Counted from the stretch's first letter, positions 46,541-57,379 are shown. The stretch: 64,000 bases of DNA from Papaver somniferum (GCF_003573695.1 NC_039358.1:191866418-191930417), one strand, 5' to 3'. Notes: a model not told the origin generated them from the letters alone. Numbers and translations: made by a program.

Positions 46541-49500
46541 TGTAGATAGGGAAAAACGATTTGCTGGTTTTTAAGGAATTGAGGAGACGACCGTACGGAG
46601 GAGACTCCTCGAACCGAGCGAAATGTTAAACCTCACACAGATGCACCGATGCAAAGGGGGTGCTTAGATTCGAGAGATCAATTTGTAGTACTCCGGCCTA
46701 AATCAAGACAATGACCGTTCCAGAGTAAATTCGGTCACAAGAGAGGATGGGTTGATCTGTAGGAGGGAAGCTGGGAAATGTGTGGAATCAATGGTAATCA
46801 AAGATTGTGGGTGTATGAATTCTGAATATGATAAGCTCTGAATGGTTGAAATTGCTCAATTTATGAGTTGATGATCTCTTGTTGTCGATGAGACGTGAGA
46901 TTGATGATACTGTTGACGCTAATGATTCAATCATGATTCAGAGACTTATTTATATTGCTGGAATTTTTAGACACCATGATCCCATGAAGTGTGACAGTTG
47001 ATGGAATCAAGGAGTGGGGAAGTGGAGATCGTGTTTGAAACCAGTTGCTCAACGTGTGGAGACTTGGTCGATTTTCCACCCACTACCTCGTGAATTCCTT
47101 CAACTTATTGCACGACTTGCTCACATTCCATCGTGTGTTTGAACACACGTGCCGTAGACCGCCAGACCAAAACCCTAAGTGATATCCCCCAAAGTGACAC
47201 GATTGACGTCTCGTGGTATGTTAGTCAATTGATGACTTCGTGGTTTGATGGGACGATGAGTCCATGTAGTTGCTGAGTTGAACATGATGTTCTGAAACTC
47301 ATGAGTTGAACATGTCATGAGACAGAGGTATAGTTCTTACGATGAAGCGAGCAAGTATTGCTCATTCGATGGATTGTTGAATATTGATTGTTGAACCAAT
47401 ATTCCTTGGTTTGAGCAAATAATTATCATCTGAGCAAGTGTTGCTCATGTGATGAATTGTTGAATATTTGATCGTCTGAGCATGTGTTGCTCATCTGATG
47501 GATTATTGGCAGCGTACCAAAAATATTAATTAGAATACTGGTCGTTTAACCGAGTATAATTAATAAAATTAATGACCATGAGGTCCTCGTAAAATTATTA
47601 AGGTTGGAATCTGGAATGATGATCCTTGGATTCAGAAACCCTAATTTGATCAGTCGATGATCAATTCATGGTTCGTCAGAATTTTAACCATGGGACGAAG
47701 GAGGGAGCGACTACATGGGACCGTGGATCAACCATGTAGTGTACATATGCTCACGTGAGCAAATACAAAGAACTCCTGAAGAGTTGACGATTTGTTGGTG
47801 AAAGAATGATTAAATGCTGGTTTAATCATTTATTCGAAGATGCTCATCTGAGACTTAGGTGAGAAAACCTAATTAATTATGACGGAGTGATGGACCGACC
47901 ATGGGGTCATGAAACCGTCCCTGGGTAGTCACGTGACCGCCTGATGATCACTTCATGAAAATCCAAAGTGTTTGGAAGAGTCTTGGACCTAATACGTGCA
48001 ATTGTGCAAATTAGGTCAAAATTGTGAAACTTGATGGGACCGGCTTCTGTAAGCCAAAGAGCCAATCTTGGTCGGTCAAGATAGCGTGCTCGTGTCCCCA
48101 AGGCGTCCGCGTCTCAGTCCTGAGAATTTTGATATTTTCTGGCATGCAATTGAGCATCCATTCGAGAAAATATGCCAAAATTAGGGTTTCGAAGAAACTG
48201 AGGAAAACACCATGAGATGATGGAAAATAATTATAAAATAAGGAATGAGGAGGCGTGGGACCGCCAAGGCCAAGATATGGTCGGACGGTCGTGGCCACGG
48301 TCCTGTGGTGCCTTTTCCTTAATTTTATAATATTTTGATGATTTTATGAAAAATATCATGGATTTAAAGAGTTTTGATGAATTTAGGGAGTTTCCCTAAA
48401 GTGAAGGAGTTTCACGAGTTCAAGGAAGCCAAAAATATTAAAATAATAAAACAAGGGCGTGTGGGGCCGTGGGAGGCATGGCCGGCCGGCTAGGGCCCGG
48501 TCCCACAGGTTTTCATAATTTTAATATTTTTTAGGTATTTTTTCATGATTTGAGGGAATTTTTCCTAATTTGAGAGAAATACCATGAAATCAAGGAATTT
48601 GATAAATTCAAGGAAGATAAAATAATAATAATAAAATAAAGGGGCGTGTGGGACCGGCTAGGGCATGGCCGGCCGGCTAGGGCCCGGTCCCATAAGTTTT
48701 TCATAATTTTATATTATTTATTTCCTAATTTTTTTTAAAATACCATGAAATCAAGGAGTTTTTTCATGAAATCAGAAAAATAATAATAATAATAAAATAA
48801 TGAGAAACCATAAGGTGTGGGGCCGGTTGGGACCAAGGCATGGCCGGTTGGCCAATGGTCACGTCCCACACTATTTTTCCTAATTTTATATTATTTTCAT
48901 GGGTTTATGAAAACACCGTGAAGCCGAGGAGTTTCCTCGAGACGAAGGAGATTTGATAAAACGAGAGAATTTTCATCATATCATGGAAAATAATAAAAAT
49001 GCATTAAAAATATAAAACTGGCATGGGATTGACCACGACACGGTCTGTTGGTTGTGTGTCCGTTCTCCCAACACTCTGGTCAATATTTTTAATTATTTAT
49101 TATTGTCTTCCCTATTTTGCATAGGTTCATCGTTTCGTTGTATTTTGAAATACTCGTTCGTGCGGTGACTGTTAGTGCATTGTCGTTGAATACACTTTCA
49201 CCATATAAATCGGGGCTTACTTAGAGGTAGTTCAGACGCCCGGTTGTTGATTATTTATTACTAATTGTGGAATTCAGTGGAGAATAATTCACAAAACTGA
49301 GTAATAAGACGTTTATTATTAATTCATAGGATCATCTGAGGATTTGACTACGAATTCAGAATAATAAAGTGAGCATTACCATTCCATGGGATCGTATATT
49401 CGACCATAGAATCGGAGTAATTAAGATTTATATATTACCATTTATGAGACCAGTTGTGGATTCGATCATGAAATCGGAGTAATGAGATAATATAGTTATT

Positions 49501-50121
49501 GCTATTCTATGAGATCAAGCCGTGGATTCGATCATAGAATCAGAGCAATTGCTTATTGCCATTCCATGGGACCAGTCGTGGATTCCACCATGGAATAGGA
49601 GCAATTGTTATTGCCATTCCATGGGACCAGTCGTGGATTCGACCATGGAATAAGAGCAATAATATATTAATCTGGGAATTCAGTAGTGAATGTCACGACA
49701 GAATTAATCTTAATTAGGAATAATTAACTTTGTGGCTCTATACTAGCAGAGCAAGCTGTCTATGAGCATTAATTATCCCAATATGAGCTTGTCGGTAAGT
49801 CATATCCTTTATATAGTCAGGGTAAACTCGTTGTTTTTTCCTGAAGACGTTATCGCTTTATACTAGCAGAGCAAGCTATCTAGAAGCCGTCCATCTCGTG
49901 ATACTATATAGAAATAATCACTGAAAATGTTCAGTGTTCATGAGATATGCCGTTGTCCAGTCGTGAGACTACATATCTACATGTAATCTAAGAGAAAGTA
50001 CTCTCCGTTGAGAATTCGATGAGAGACCCGTGTCTCAATACTCACATCTGATTGCTGGATCAGAGCTTCGTATAATTATGAGTTCACGATTTTAGCCCTT
50101 GTCGAAAATCCACCATATACA
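46541..50121 (-). repeat. 3' LTR of the Tat element
   Basis: 3581 bp. A TATA-like box lies on the minus strand at about 46947-46957 (ATATAAATAAG). It includes four GC-rich islands with GGCCGGCCGGCTAGGGC-type sequence (48240-48300, 48465-48515, 48645-48695, 48815-48872) set in AT-rich CATAATTTTATATTATTT surroundings, and the hairpin array at 49255-49670. Confidence 0.95.
49255..49670. repeat. Covarying hairpin array in the 3' LTR
   Basis: About seven units of 50-65 bp. Each has an outer pair ATTRC…GYAAT and an inner pair such as ATTCCATGG…CCATGGAAT around a loop containing GTCGTGGATTCG. The inner arms are ATTCTATGA/TCATAGAAT in the unit at about 49504 but ATTCCATGG/CCATGGAAT at about 49561 and 49615. 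The outer arms are ATTAC/GTAAT or ATTGC/GCAAT, always matched. Older units at 49260-49440 have one mismatch or indel each. Confidence 0.88.
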
Positions 50122-50135
50122 TTAAGTCCCCTGCT
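50122..50135 (-). promoter_or_regulatory. Polypurine tract of the Tat element
   Basis: The minus strand reads AGCAGGGGACTTAA directly before the LTR start TGTATATGG. Confidence 0.65.
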
Positions 50136-50425
50136 TACTGAGGAAAGCGGTGTTCCTCAGTCAGCATTAAATGGTGATTTTCCGGCCATAAATAACAATG
50201 CCAGTAATTGAACTTAGTCGTAAATTGAGATGTTACCGGATTTAGAGAGCATGAGCAGACCACGACTTGATAAAGGCTTCAATGTCATGATTGGAGTGTC
50301 GTTTGGTGAGCATAAATTTGTGTTGAACCGCTGGTTTGGACGACGGAACCTTGGTCGTTTAGGATTTGCGGGCCGGGCCCAATAAGGAAATCCTTGGAAA
50401 ATTAGGTTTTGGAAATAAAAAATTG

Positions 50426-50433
50426 TATAAAAG
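50426..50433 (+). promoter_or_regulatory. TATA box for the antisense genes of the Tat element
   Basis: TATAAAAGG on the plus strand is followed about 30 bp later by a CT-rich leader (50457-50500). A spliced leader (donor near 50560, a small exon at about 51388-51413, acceptor at 51539) would carry the transcript to the acidic ORF. The first leader exon has a short upstream ATG frame that stops early. Function is inferred from spacing. Confidence 0.45.
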
Positions 50434-51541
50434 GAATTAATCCTTTTTTTTTTAATTTCTCCACGTCCATCTCTCCATCACCTCTCCTCCTTCACGCCAG
50501 CAGCTTGAAGTTCCGCCGCCACCTGATCGCCGTCGCCGCCGGCCAACTTCATGCCGACCAGGTGCGTGCGTTTTTTTTTTTTTTTTGATGTTTGCTGATG
50601 TTGTGACCTTCATGAGTTGTTCATGTTTTGATCATGATGAAACCATATACATGTGTGTATATATTGGTACGAGTTTTATGAAAACCCTCGTTTTTGAAAA
50701 CGTATGTTCGTTCGATCGTTAGTTTTGAAAACTAACTATAATCCCTGATTTAGGAGAGTTTTTTTTTTTAATATATGAACTTAGGTCCAGTGATAAAACT
50801 TAGTGTATGAGCTTTCATGTGTACCACGGTTTTATCATAAAAGGAGTAAATTTTCACGAAATCGAAATAATCCTTCGTTTTAAAGGCAAATTACGACGAC
50901 TCGAAGGGAAATTCATATGATGAACTTGTGTCCAGTGATAAAATTTTGCTTATGAGATTTCATGTAAATACAAAACTTTATCATATGTATAAATTGTGAG
51001 CTTTCATAGTGTTTTGAAATAAACCTTCGTTTTAAAGACAAATAACGACGATACGAAGGAAAAATAGTTTTTTTTTCATATATATGCAGCCATGACATAT
51101 ATTGTGCAAAATATGATGATACATTTTATTTTCATGAGTTTGTTTTCATTAAATAAAATCCTTGAGAGTTTATGTATGCAAGTTGCACTAATTGCGGTTT
51201 TTTTCGAAAAATCAAAGCGTGTGTTTTGAGGAACCTTCGAAGATAGACAATATATTTATAATGAAATATTTTATTGTTATAAACTTCATAAGTCAGTTGT
51301 GTGAATGTTCACATTATGAAAATTGTGTCCGTGATTTTATGAAAAATCATTTTCGGAAATTAAATAAAGTTTTGTTCGTTTTTGCAGTTTTCGAAGAGAC
51401 GAACGATTTTGAGGTATTAACTCTTACGGCATAACTAATACCATTAGTAGAATTGTGAAGAGGTAAGAGTTCAGAGTTACCTTTTCTGATGATGTTGGTT
51501 TGCTTACATAGTAGTAATCTTTGATCTTCCGGTTCCAGAAA

Positions 51542-52099
51542 ATGTCGACCAACAACAACAGCAATTACGATTACTGGTATTCCTCTTCTTCCTCTGGATC
51601 TTCTTATGAGGATTCCGATGCTCCTGTAGAGAAATCAAAGGCTAGAGTTCCCCATGAAGGGGCGAATCCTAATGTTCCCTTGGGTGAGCGAAGAGTCTCT
51701 TTTGCTGAACTCAAGAAAAGAGGAGCTGAAGACAAAAAGGAGGATGCCCGTCAACGTGAGAAAGATCGCACCCGGCGTAAGAGACAGAGTGTTGAGGAGA
51801 AGCGTCGATTCTTGGATGGAGTGTCTTCTGATTCTGATGCTGATGCTTCTGAAGAAGACATCACATGGGAACCATCCGAGCGTTACATTAAGCCTGATCG
51901 ATATGAAAGAGAGCATCAGAGGATGATGAAGAAAATTGAAGCTGAAGCTGCAATAGAAGATGACTCGGATTCAGATGATGATGATATTATCTTCCGTCCA
52001 CTGGACTTCACCAATGATTCTGACAGTGACTCTGAAGAAGATGATTCCGATAAGGATAGTGACGATGAATCTGACAATTCGGATGAGTCCGACGAGTAG
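51542..52099 (+). CDS. Antisense acidic protein of the Tat element
   Basis: 185 residues, intact, on the strand opposite to gag-pol. The ATG at 51542 follows an acceptor-like CGGTTCCAG. The N-terminus is Ser/Tyr-rich (YDYWYSSSSSGSSYEDSD). The middle is strongly basic (KKEDARQREKDRTRRKRQ, about residues 65-85). The C-terminal third is Asp/Ser/Glu runs (DDSDSDDDD, SDSDSEEDDSDKDSDDESD). Such charge segregation suggests a nuclear, protein- or histone-binding role, but no domain is recognised. Antisense extra ORFs are known at this place in Tat/Retand-type elements such as Grande. This one is open and appears maintained, unlike the pol frames. Confidence 0.7.
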   Translation: MSTNNNSNYDYWYSSSSSGSSYEDSDAPVEKSKARVPHEGANPNVPLGERRVSFAELKKRGAEDKKEDARQREKDRTRRKRQSVEEKRRFLDGVSSDSDADASEEDITWEPSERYIKPDRYEREHQRMMKKIEAEAAIEDDSDSDDDDIIFRPLDFTNDSDSDSEEDDSDKDSDDESDNSDESDE

Positions 52100-52598
52100 T
52101 TTTACTTCCATCTTCTTTAAACGTTAGAGCATTCCCTTTTAGTCTTCATAGTGGATATCTTTCTTTTGACTGTTTAAATGACTTTACTTCAATTAGACTT
52201 TTCTTCTGAATGATGAACATTTTGTTAACGTCGATTTCTTCTAATACATGACATGGACCAATGTCCATACATCCAAATTCATCATGACTTGTCGATTTTC
52301 ATGAGAAGTAACATAACACACGGCTGAGAATTCATGATGTGTACAAGGCCACGTGGCCTATCCTTTGACCCGTGATGTTCAGTCCCCAGTGCGTTATTTT
52401 CCTCCGCGTTTTCAGTATCGATGTTTGAAGCCTAGGGTTTCAGTGAAACTCGTAACTGAGTTGACTATTCGTGAGTGATGATTATCGCCTGATATATATA
52501 TCTTCAAGACTCCAAATCTATGATCCACGCAAATATTTCTTCCATTCCTGAGTCAGTTTCATCGTGCAAAAAAGTTTTGATCCTACCTCTTTGCCGTC

Positions 52599-53594
52599 AT
52601 GTCGAGCAATAGCATTTCTTCTCAAGATGATCTTCAGTCGAAGCGTGAAATAGCAACGTCTATCTCAGTAAGTTGTACACTTCTTCTTCTTCTCCTTTCT
52701 TGTCTCTGTTCGATCGAGATTCTTGATCACAAGAGAATGATTTTTCGTAGGACTGTAAGAAGAATGCTACTCCTCATAATGCAAGGCCTAAGCGGACTGT
52801 TAGAGCTCCTGCCTGGTATGGATCGGCTCGTGCTGAAGCTGGATCGTCTGTAAGTAAACCAATGACTCTTGAGATTGTACTAAGTCCCGGGATTAACGAT
52901 CCTTCGTTTCATTGTAGGCGGATGTCCGTGTCGTCGTCGATGCTAGACGAAGAAAGAGTGGAAAGTCCGTGACCGTGGTTGAGGTTGAGGAAAGCAGCAA
53001 CCAGGCATGTGAAGATTCTGCAGGATCCGTGGAGACTGGAGATAGTGTCCATGTTCGTGAATACCCAACCGCTGGACTCTTATTCGAAGCTCCATTGATT
53101 AATACCTTCCCAGACAATGAAGTGGTCGGTGGATTTGTGATTCCCAAATGTCATGCGCCTCTGTACACCAAGATTTGGAAGAGGTATGGTCACATTGCTA
53201 CCACATAAGTGTGGAAAGGTTTTCTTCCAACTCTTTTAATCACGGTAGCGGGGCTATTGCCGATCATCGAGGAAATGAACCAGATGCATTTGCGAGACGT
53301 CAAAAACCATGAACTACACAAACGGGATGAAATGATCTCAAATTGTGAGATATTGCGATTCAATGTAAGCTGGCTCCATCGTCGTCTTGAGATAATCAAG
53401 GTTCATAAGGCGGCAGAGGCTGCCGATGCAATTTCCATGAATGCCGCTTTACTGGATGAGGAGAGGATACTGGCTCTGGAGTCAGAAGGGTTGAGAAAGT
53501 GGTCGAAGACTTGAAGGTAAAGACCAAGATTTTTCAGAAGAAGCTTGACGAGGCTTCTTACAGAGATTATTCGTTGTTGGATGGTTTGCTCTGA
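52599..53594 (+). pseudogene. Three-exon antisense gene of the Tat element, one premature stop
   Basis: The exons are 52599-52667, 52751-52849 and 52918 onward, all phase 0 with GT-AG introns. The reading frame contains APAWYGSARAEAGSS, the FEAPLINTFPDNEVVGGFVI block, then HAPLYTKIWKRYGHIATT and a TAA at 53206-53208. The same frame continues open to 53514 (VWKGFLPTLLITVAG, IIEEMNQMHLRDVKNHELHK, a coiled-coil-like tail). A frameshift near 53490 lies before the natural-looking end LLDGLL at 53592-53594. The lesions are a single nonsense change and one extra base. The family is not named with certainty; the LYTKIWKRYGHI block recalls retroelement proteins related to the plant mobile domain. Confidence 0.65.
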
Positions 53595-53789
53595 GTGAGC
53601 ATTTGTGGTTGTTGTTTTTTGAATAAATCTGAGTTTCTAGTTAGGTGAAACAGTTGATCATGGTATGAATGAATTTTGCTCATTTATGAAATGTTTAATG
53701 AACAAAGGAGTATTCGCATGCTCTTTGGAGGAATGAAATTACATTTTTGAAAATGCTTGAAATGATGAAGAGGTAGTTTGTTTCATGGA

Positions 53790-54474
53790 TCAGGCATAAT
53801 AAGCTTTGAGCCATTTGCCATTGATGATGTTTCCTTCCTTTCCTCCATCGATTGCTAAAATTTTGTAGCATCCGCTAGACACTGCTTTGATAACAACATA
53901 TGGTCCTTCCCATTTAGAAGAGAATTTAGGAGCAGACATGTCTTGTTGAATGTGCTTTGCCGACTTTAATACCAAATCTCCTACTTGAAGTGTTCGAGGT
54001 CTTACCATTTTATTGTAGGCTTTGGAGATCCTCTGTTTGTAAGCTTCCACATATTTTTCCACCTTGGTTCTCCTTGATTCAAGCATATCTAGCTCAGCGA
54101 TTCTTGATCTGGTTCTCCTTGGTTGGCCAATAATATTTCTCATGAATTTGAAGAAATAGTTTCCTCTTTCCTTGATGTTCTCCATCATGTACTTCCTTCA
54201 GGATTGTAAGGATTTCATGTTCGGTTAAGCACCTCAGTAAATTCCCACCAAAGATTTTGCGGTATAAGATCCCATCGAGATAGACGAATCTCTTAGCTTT
54301 CTGAATGAGTTTGACTGCTTGCTTCTTTTCCAGTGGTAGTTCGTTATCCCGGAGGTATTTGATGTAAGGCTCCTTCCAGTCCCCAGTGTGGTGGGCTGTC
54401 AAAACCTCCATGTGATGAGGAGGTGTTTGGCAATCAGGACAAGATCCTTGTAAAGCTCTTGACTGAGTTTCCAT
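53790..54474 (-). pseudogene. Integrase ends with the catalytic core deleted
   Basis: 54474-54100 gives an integrase N-terminal zinc-type segment (VHDGEHQGKRKLFLQIHEKY and YWPT), then frame loss. 54100-53790 gives the C-terminal part (AELDMLESRRTKVEKYVEAY, then LQVGDLVLKS…KFSSKWEGPYVV). The 130 or so residues carrying D, D and E between YWPT and AELDMLE are absent. The joint at about 54105-54125 is the deletion scar. The element cannot integrate by itself. Confidence 0.88.
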
Positions 54475-54594
54475 GGATGGTCAGTAGTATCCCATTCTTT
54501 GAAGATTTCTGTAAAGTGTTACCACTAACGTTTGCCCGCAGATTTATTCATGTATGCGCTTGAGTTTTTCTTCCGCTTCGTTTCTCCCAAGACA

Positions 54595-55203
54595 TCATGA
54601 TAGAGATCCATCAGGGTTTCGATAGTATAGTCCTCCACGGAGCAAGAAGTAGTTCTTCAATTCTTTGAGGCTGACTTGGCCTTCTGAAACAGAGCTGCTC
54701 AATTCATGAATGATGGGTGCTCGCCAATCGTTTGCTGGAATGTCTTCTATCTGAGTGAGCCAAGTTGAAGATACGGTACGCCTCTGTACAATGATCGTTT
54801 TCTCTTTTCCTTCAAATTGCATCTTAGAGGCGAGAGTTGCTAGGCAATCAGCATGCCTATTGTTAGTCCGTCCAGTGTGGACGATCGTTGCGTCAGCAAA
54901 ATAGGTCAACAGTTGCTGAGCTTCGGTTTTGAATGGAGCAAGTGTGATTTCCTTGAGAGAATACGTTCCATTCATTTGGTTGACCAATAATTTTGAATCC
55001 CCCCTTATCTCAAGGTGTGTTGGTCCTGCTTTCTTGGCCAAGGATAATCCTAATAGGAAGGCTTCATATTCTGCTGAGTTGTTGGTGCAGTGGAAATCTA
55101 ACTTGAACGAATGTGAGAAAACTTCACCAGATGGAGACACCAGTACTATGCCCGCTCCTCCGGTGTCACTACTAGGGGTGGCAGATCCATCAAAGTATAG
55201 AAT
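54595..55203 (-). CDS. Second (archaeal-type) RNase H of the Tat element
   Basis: After a TAG at 55206-55204 the frame continues ILYFDGSATPSSDTGGAGIV, then NNSAEYEAFLLGLSLAKKAG, IRGDSKLLVNQMNG and RTNNRHADCLATLAS. The acidic residues D (YFDGS), E (AEYEA), D (RGDSK) and D (HADCL) of an archaeal-type RNase HI are all present. It follows the RT-RNase H frame directly and is separated only by the single stop. A further frameshift lies near 54597. The domain defines the Tat lineage. Confidence 0.88.
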   Translation of the reverse strand: MLYFDGSATPSSDTGGAGIVLVSPSGEVFSHSFKLDFHCTNNSAEYEAFLLGLSLAKKAGPTHLEIRGDSKLLVNQMNGTYSLKEITLAPFKTEAQQLLTYFADATIVHTGRTNNRHADCLATLASKMQFEGKEKTIIVQRRTVSSTWLTQIEDIPANDWRAPIIHELSSSVSEGQVSLKELKNYFLLRGGLYYRNPDGSLS

Positions 55204-56640
55204 CTATGTTTCTTCCTTGATGACCAAGATTTCTGGGAATTCGCCGGGCACTTCTTCATGTAGTGTTGTTGTGTCTTCCCCTGGAAAAGCAGCGAGCAAG
55301 TCTGCGACCGCTTGACCTTTGATGGCTTTAGGGGGCGTGCAAGCTATGTCAAATTCTGACATCTGGAGTAGCCACTTCGTTGGTCTCCCTATCAAGGCTG
55401 GCTTTGATAGCAAGAACTTTACGGGATCAGCTTTGGAGATGAGTACGACCATGTTAGATAGTAAGTAATGTCTGAACTTCTGGATTGCATGTACCAATGC
55501 CAGGCATGCCCTTTCGGCCTTTGGATATCGGAGTTGAGCATCTCTCATTGTGCGGCTGATGTAGTAAATCGGTCGTTCGACGCCTTCGTCGTCTTCCTGA
55601 GCGAGGAGTGCGCCGATGGCAACGTCACTGGAGGCTGTGTAAAGAATCAGAGGTCTTCCCTGCACTAGAGACCTCATCACGGCCGGTGACAATAATATAT
55701 GTTGTATTTTATGGAAAGCTTCTTGTTGAACAGCTGTCCAGGTGAAGCTTGCTCCTTTCTTCAGCAGAGGTGTGAACGAAGCAATGAGTTGAGCTAATCC
55801 AGGAATGAAGCGTCGAATATAATTTACCTTTCCCATAAAGCTCTGTAGTTCCTTCACGGTACGTGGAGGAGGCATGGTGGTAATAGATTTTGCCTTGTCT
55901 GGGTCGACTTTGATCCCTTCAGCCGTGACCAGGAATCCTAAGAATTTTCCGGAAGAAACTCCGAATGCACATAAAGGATTCATTTTTAATTTGTATTCTC
56001 TGCATCTTTCAAACACATGTCTTAGAACTTCGAGATGAAATGCTCGAGTCTTCGATTTTACCACCACATCATCAACATAGTCTTCTACTTGCTTGTGCAT
56101 CATGTCGTGGAATATGGCAGTCATGGCTCGTTGATAGGTGGCACCAACATTCTTTAATCCAAAGGGCATCACAGTGTAGTGAAAATTCCCAATGGGAGTA
56201 CAGAACGCATTCTTGTTGGCGTCATGTTCATACATCTTGATCTGGTTGTACCCACTATAGCCGTCCATGAATGAGAACATACCGTGACCACTGGTTGCAT
56301 CGACGAGCATGTGAATGTTGGGTAGAGGAAAATCATCCTTTGGACAACATTTATTCAAGTTCCTGAAGTCGACACAACATCTGATTTGACCATTTTTCTT
56401 CTTAACAGGTACCACATTTGCTAGCCACATTGGATGAAGAATAGGCTTGATGAACCCTGCTGCCAACAGTTTCTGGATTTCGACCTTGATTTGCTCCTCG
56501 AATTTGTGTCTAAATTGTTTGGGCAGTTGTTTGACACCTTTGTAACCAGGGACGATGTACAGGTGATGGGTGACGAGTTTATCATCCAGACCCGGCATTT
56601 CTTTGCACGTCCAGGCGAAGACATCTTGATATTCTTTCAA
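55204..56640 (-). CDS. Tat-element reverse transcriptase and RNase H
   Basis: 478 open codons, the best preserved part of the element. RT blocks: PMWLANVVPVKKKNGQIRCC, the VDFRNLNKCCPKDDFPLP stretch, FSFMDGYSGYNQIKM, MPFGLKNVGATYQRAM and the catalytic YVDDVVVKS. The thumb and connection regions (VNYIRRFIPGLAQL) lead to the RNase H (LYTASSDVAIGALLAQ, YPKAERACLALVHA), ending with KGQAVADLLAAFPGED, a Tat signature. The first ATG is internal; upstream EERTELIKLL runs into it. Confidence 0.94.
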   Translation of the reverse strand: MKEYQDVFAWTCKEMPGLDDKLVTHHLYIVPGYKGVKQLPKQFRHKFEEQIKVEIQKLLAAGFIKPILHPMWLANVVPVKKKNGQIRCCVDFRNLNKCCPKDDFPLPNIHMLVDATSGHGMFSFMDGYSGYNQIKMYEHDANKNAFCTPIGNFHYTVMPFGLKNVGATYQRAMTAIFHDMMHKQVEDYVDDVVVKSKTRAFHLEVLRHVFERCREYKLKMNPLCAFGVSSGKFLGFLVTAEGIKVDPDKAKSITTMPPPRTVKELQSFMGKVNYIRRFIPGLAQLIASFTPLLKKGASFTWTAVQQEAFHKIQHILLSPAVMRSLVQGRPLILYTASSDVAIGALLAQEDDEGVERPIYYISRTMRDAQLRYPKAERACLALVHAIQKFRHYLLSNMVVLISKADPVKFLLSKPALIGRPTKWLLQMSEFDIACTPPKAIKGQAVADLLAAFPGEDTTTLHEEVPGEFPEILVIKEET

Positions 56641-56868
56641 TAATTTTATCAGCTCGGTCCGCTCCTCTGGTGATAGTGCTGAACTGATCAGGATTGTCCT
56701 TGGATCGTCTTCAGTCCCAATGTTGATTGTTTCAAGATCGTCAGTGGTAGAGTCAGTGCCGTACTATAGTTGTCGTGGGGCATCCTGGACTTCTTCTTCA
56801 AGTGATAGCTCACTCTGACACGATTCCTCATGGTGGGGAGACTTTTCATCGTTCTCCCTGATTAATTG

Positions 56869-57369
56869 CTAATCTTTCCGTCGGCGATAAATGACTCTCC
56901 CTTCTACGTCTCGATCGGTCGTGAAGTTTGACCCTGGAGTTGAGACTTGATCATTATGGCGTTTAGTCGGTGTAGTAGGTGACTTGATCATTTTAGCAGC
57001 CGAGGATGACGGATCGTAATCATCCTTCTCGATAGTCTTCCAGCTTGGAAGTGGAGTATTGTGAATCCTACTTGGAGGTTCCGGGACGCCTTTTTGAGAT
57101 TCAAGGAACTCTGTATCATAGACGGGAGCATAAGGAGATGATGAATCCGGAATGCGAACGATCTTGTTGTCGAGCAGAGCCTTCATGCATTGATGGTATG
57201 TTGAAGGAACCACCTTGTTATCATCGAGCCATGGGCGTCCCAGTATTATGTGGTAGTCAGGTTCTTGCTCGATCACCTGAAACTTTTCTTTCGATCGAAT
57301 CGGCCCCACCCTCAAATCTATGTATGCATATCCATATGTATGGCTTTGACGTCCTTCAAATCCTGTCAT
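56869..57369 (-). CDS. Tat-element protease-proximal gag-pol segment
   Basis: 166 codons open. The block FQVIEQEPDYHIILGRPWLD is the C-terminal part of a gypsy aspartic protease (the HIILGRPWL motif). It is followed by the usual NKVVPSTYHQCMK linker. The catalytic D-S/T-G would lie upstream in the missing gag-protease junction (57369-57450). It ends with a stop at 56869 before the RT-leading EERTELI segment. Confidence 0.85.
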   Translation of the reverse strand: MTGFEGRQSHTYGYAYIDLRVGPIRSKEKFQVIEQEPDYHIILGRPWLDDNKVVPSTYHQCMKALLDNKIVRIPDSSSPYAPVYDTEFLESQKGVPEPPSRIHNTPLPSWKTIEKDDYDPSSSAAKMIKSPTTPTKRHNDQVSTPGSNFTTDRDVEGRVIYRRRKD

Positions 57370-57379
57370 TAGGATGGTA

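Noticed and set aside
47907..48298. Paired ORFs of 64 and 95 codons, repeated at 59117-59508
   Set aside because: They are identical only because they lie in the two LTR copies. No protein motif, and the region has no codon bias, so they are chance frames.
55468..56643. Plus-strand ORFs opposite the Tat RT
   Set aside because: Shadow frames of the strongly supported minus-strand RT/RNase H.
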